Source: Fodinicola acaciae | GTDB lineage: Bacteria > Actinomycetota > Actinomycetes > Mycobacteriales > HKI-0501 | NCBI RefSeq assembly: GCF_010993745.1 | Contig: NZ_WOTN01000004.1 | Span: 806,001 to 870,000, forward strand | Reading direction: 5' to 3' | DNA length: 64,000 nt | Position numbers and translations under genes: made by a program | In this document: one piece after another, positions 61,687 to 64,000 of the stretch | How positions within the stretch are numbered: position 1 is the first letter of the stretch | Layout: each line of letters starts with the position of its first letter | The notes under the pieces: model-generated | Told to the model about the DNA's origin: nothing | The model's database searches: none | What the model saw: the letters and a program-made list of their open reading frames with translations, nothing else

Positions 61687-63564
61687 GTGCCGTCCCGATC
61701 CGTGGAGGAGATCGCGCCGGAGTTCCGTCCGCGCGCGCCAGTGTCGTGGGCCGACCCGATCGTGTTGGCCAAGTCCGGCTTCGCGGCCGGGATGACCGCG
61801 CTGATGCGCGGATATTCCGACCGCAGAGTCACCCAGGCCGCGCTTTTTCCGCCGGCCGATCACTGGGAGGAGCCGCCGGTCAAGGCCGGCGACGAGCCCT
61901 ACTGGATGGATTTCGCCGCCGACATCGGCGACGGTTTCGACGCCACCTACGCCGTCGCGTACGCGCTGGCCGAGCCGTCGCTGCGGCTCGCCGACACCGA
62001 CTGTCCGCGCGGCCAGCTGCTGGTGCTCGGCGGCGACGAGGTCTATCCGACGCCGTCGCAGACTCAGTATCTGGACCGTACGCTCCGGCCGTACGCGCTG
62101 GCCGAGCACTGCGACCAGGTCGACGCCAACCTGGAAGTGCTGGCGATTCCGGGAAACCACGACTGGTATGACGGCCTGGACGCGTTCAGCGAGCTGTTCA
62201 GTCCGGGTCACTGGCTCGGCGCGCGCACCATGAACCAGCGCCACTCGTATTTCGCTCGCCGGCTGCCGCACGGCTGGTGGGTCCTCGGCGCCGACACCGC
62301 GCTGGACGGCCGGCTCGACATCGCGCAACGCGATTTCTTCGCGACCGTGGTGGCGCCGGAGATCGGTCCGCGGGACAGCGTGATCCTGGTGCTGCCGTCG
62401 CCGTTCTGGGTGACCGCGGCGCAGGACGGCGACCAGGAAAGCCTCTCGGTGCTGCGATTTTTCCGCGACCAGGTGTGCAGTGGCGGACGGCTGCGGCTGT
62501 GCGTCTCCGGGGATCTGCACCATTACAGCCGATACGTGGACGACGCGCGGAAACCGGACGAGCAGGTGCAGTACGTGACCGCCGGCGGCGGTGGCGCGTA
62601 TCTGCTGGCGACCCACGACTTGTGGCGCTTCTGGGCGAAACTCGACCTGTCCGGCTCGTTGCGCCGGATGCGCAAACGCCGTCCACAGTGGACGGCCACG
62701 GTGACCGAGGCGGAGCGGACGGCACCACCCGGCGCCGAGACTGCTCACCTCGTGCACACCTATCCAGATCGTGGGACGTCGCGGAAGCTGAGCGTCCAGG
62801 TGCTCTGGCGGATGTTCACCAACTGGCCGCTCGGCCTGTTTTTCTGCGGCATCTACCTGATCGCCACGCTCGTCGAAGGTCACGCGCTGCGCGCCGCGGC
62901 GGCGTTCCAGGTCGGTTTCGGTGAGGTGCTGGCCAGGATCGCGCCGCTGTGTCCACCGACCTCGGCCGGATGCCCGCCGGCCAGACCCGGCGCGGGTCCG
63001 GCGTACGGCGCGCTGGAGTTCGCCGCCGCGCTGAGCACGTCGCCCGGTGTCTGGATCATCGTGGCGATCCTGTTGATCGCCTGTTATTCGGTGCCGACGC
63101 ACCAAAGACTGACGATCCGGTTGGTGTTGACGATCGGCCACGCCATTGTCCAGGCGGCCGCGTTTTTCGCCGTACAAGGCCTTTATCAGTGGTTCGTCAA
63201 CCTGGTGGCCCCGCACTCGTCAGGTCCGCTGTTCGTCACCGGATATCTGGCCTGGATGGTGATCGCCGGATATCTGGCCGGCCTGGCGGTTTGCGCGGTC
63301 TATCTGCTGACCGCGACCGCTTTCGGTGCCAACCACAACGAGCTGTTCTGTGCGATGCGGTTGCCGACGTACAAGAACTTCCTGCGGCTGCGCATCAAAC
63401 CGGACGGAACGCTCACGGTTTTCCCGGTGCGCATCGACAAACCGCACGCCTTCCGGCTGCTGGCCGGCCGGTTGCCGAAGAACGCCTTCGACAACTACTC
63501 GGTCGACACACAGCTGATCGAGGAGCCGTACGAGGTGCTGCCCAATCCGCTCAGCCGGAAATGA
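61687..63564 (+). CDS. Membrane-linked metallophosphoesterase
   Basis: A 625-residue protein. The N-terminal 380 residues are a calcineurin-like phosphoesterase: 'VLGGDEVYPTPS', 'IPGNHDWYDGLDAF', 'LCVSGDLHHYSRY' contribute the usual Asp, Asn and His metal ligands. The C-terminal half has four to five hydrophobic segments (about 380-400, 455-475, 480-505, 520-545) and a soluble tail rich in basic residues. The combination suggests a phosphoesterase tethered to the membrane. The substrate is unknown. The neighbouring MoxR-type ATPase begins 60 bases downstream. Confidence 0.84.
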   Translation: MPSRSVEEIAPEFRPRAPVSWADPIVLAKSGFAAGMTALMRGYSDRRVTQAALFPPADHWEEPPVKAGDEPYWMDFAADIGDGFDATYAVAYALAEPSLRLADTDCPRGQLLVLGGDEVYPTPSQTQYLDRTLRPYALAEHCDQVDANLEVLAIPGNHDWYDGLDAFSELFSPGHWLGARTMNQRHSYFARRLPHGWWVLGADTALDGRLDIAQRDFFATVVAPEIGPRDSVILVLPSPFWVTAAQDGDQESLSVLRFFRDQVCSGGRLRLCVSGDLHHYSRYVDDARKPDEQVQYVTAGGGGAYLLATHDLWRFWAKLDLSGSLRRMRKRRPQWTATVTEAERTAPPGAETAHLVHTYPDRGTSRKLSVQVLWRMFTNWPLGLFFCGIYLIATLVEGHALRAAAAFQVGFGEVLARIAPLCPPTSAGCPPARPGAGPAYGALEFAAALSTSPGVWIIVAILLIACYSVPTHQRLTIRLVLTIGHAIVQAAAFFAVQGLYQWFVNLVAPHSSGPLFVTGYLAWMVIAGYLAGLAVCAVYLLTATAFGANHNELFCAMRLPTYKNFLRLRIKPDGTLTVFPVRIDKPHAFRLLAGRLPKNAFDNYSVDTQLIEEPYEVLPNPLSRK

Positions 63565-63624
63565 ACTTGCCTGGATGCGCGACCATGGAGACATGACCGC
63601 GTCCAGGAAGGAGAAGGCAAAGCC

Positions 63625-64000
63625 GTGCAGTCCGTCATGACAGTCACTCCGGCACAACTGCCGGAGGTCCTGTTGAACGTGGCTGTCGTGCGGCCGGTTT
63701 TCCTCTGGGGCGCGCCTGGCATCGGCAAGTCGTCGATGGTGCGCCAGTTCGCCGCCTCGCTCAACCTCGACTGCGTTTCGTTGCTCGGCACCCAGCTGGC
63801 GCCGGAAGACCTGATCGGCGTGCCGCAGATCGTCGACGGGAAAAGCCGTTTCTGTCCGCCGGAGCAGATCGCTCGCGAGGAGCCATACTGTCTTTTCCTG
63901 GACGAGCTCAACGCCGCCGCACCGGATGTGCAGAAGGCGTTTTATTCGCTGATCCTTGACCGCCGGATCGGATCGTACGAACTGCCGGCGGGTTCGGTGG
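63625..64000 (+). CDS. MoxR-type AAA ATPase, 3' end outside window
   Basis: The first 125 codons are present. Walker A 'WGAPGIGKSS' is at about residue 29-38, 'LLGTQLAPEDLIGVPQIV' resembles the MoxR sensor region, and Walker B 'YCLFLDELNAAAP' follows. GTG at 63625 after AAGGAGAAGG is the likely start; ATG at 63637 is an alternative. MoxR ATPases usually act as chaperones with VWA-domain proteins encoded downstream, which would lie beyond the window. Confidence 0.85.
   Translation, partial: MQSVMTVTPAQLPEVLLNVAVVRPVFLWGAPGIGKSSMVRQFAASLNLDCVSLLGTQLAPEDLIGVPQIVDGKSRFCPPEQIAREEPYCLFLDELNAAAPDVQKAFYSLILDRRIGSYELPAGSV

Noticed and set aside
63594-63641. A 15-codon ORF starting at ATG 63594 before the MoxR-type gene
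   Set aside because: It contains the RBS of the next gene and ends just inside it; there is no evidence that it is conserved, so it looks incidental.

Overview
The window is chromosomal DNA of a high-GC Gram-positive bacterium (Actinomycetota). The evidence is strong G/C at third codon positions, many GTG starts, 4-8 bp start/stop overlaps (ATGA, GTGA), F420-type enzymes (an LLM oxidoreductase and two Ddn-like deazaflavin proteins), an AfsR-like regulator, separate purS/purQ/purL genes, and a gene cluster ordered like Mycobacterium tuberculosis Rv2249c-Rv2252. I cannot name the genus from the sequence. No phage, plasmid or CRISPR region is visible. One IS1380-type element and one broken DUF222/HNH gene beside a tRNA-Ser are the only mobile-type sequences.

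Region by region. (1) 1-3.45 kb: the end of one AfsR-like regulator and a complete paralogue coupled to it. (2) 3.54-5.21 kb: an IS1380-family element whose right terminal repeat supplies the stop codon of an MFS transporter (5.2-6.7 kb). A quinone-oxidoreductase-like gene follows. (3) 7.86-11.15 kb: a long AT-richer leader carrying two tandem seven-codon ORFs that both encode MRANGWS, then a membrane GGDEF-EAL protein whose EAL domain has lost both glutamates of the AEGVE motif. (4) 11-20.3 kb: CPBP membrane protease, SGNH hydrolase, two aldo/keto reductases, an MBL-fold hydrolase, a MarR regulator, a DUF3311-SSS symporter-amidohydrolase operon, GNAT and VOC proteins. (5) 20.4-26.45 kb: a seven-gene operon for the protocatechuate branch of the beta-ketoadipate pathway (pcaI-J-H-G-B-L and an IclR regulator) with an inverted repeat in its promoter. 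The thiolase pcaF is not in the window.

(6) 26.5-35.65 kb: small regulators, acetyltransferases, tRNA-Ser(UGA), the DUF222/HNH pseudogene, F420 and RibD_C-type reductases, a 39-codon internally deleted RibD_C remnant, a TetR/Ddn-like divergent pair around a 45-bp operator, and a MarR gene divergent from two TPR genes around a perfect 27-bp palindrome. (7) 35.6-40.5 kb: diacylglycerol kinase, an alkyl-DHAP-synthase-like flavoprotein, TetR and glpD, probably a glycerolipid module, then a DUF77 protein. (8) 40.8-43.9 kb: a ParA/MinD-like ATPase with a very long Q/P-rich N-terminus and a diacylglycerol-kinase-fold protein that lacks the GGDG motif. (9) 44-56.1 kb: purine genes purA, purD and purS-purQ-purL, interleaved with a lipase, an ECF sigma factor with a SnoaL-like tail, a tandem SnoaL protein, a D-amino-acid-oxidase-like flavoprotein, a glycerophosphodiesterase and a secreted S37 peptidase. 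(10) 56.4-64 kb: DEAD-box helicase, RibD_C reductase, SCP-like protein, cytochrome P450, Ddn-like protein, methyltransferase, a membrane metallophosphoesterase, and the start of a MoxR-type ATPase that runs off the end.

The most unusual structure is the repeated MRANGWS micro-ORF pair upstream of the c-di-GMP-type gene. Its two copies differ only at the start codon and at two synonymous third positions, and each has an identical ribosome-binding site.
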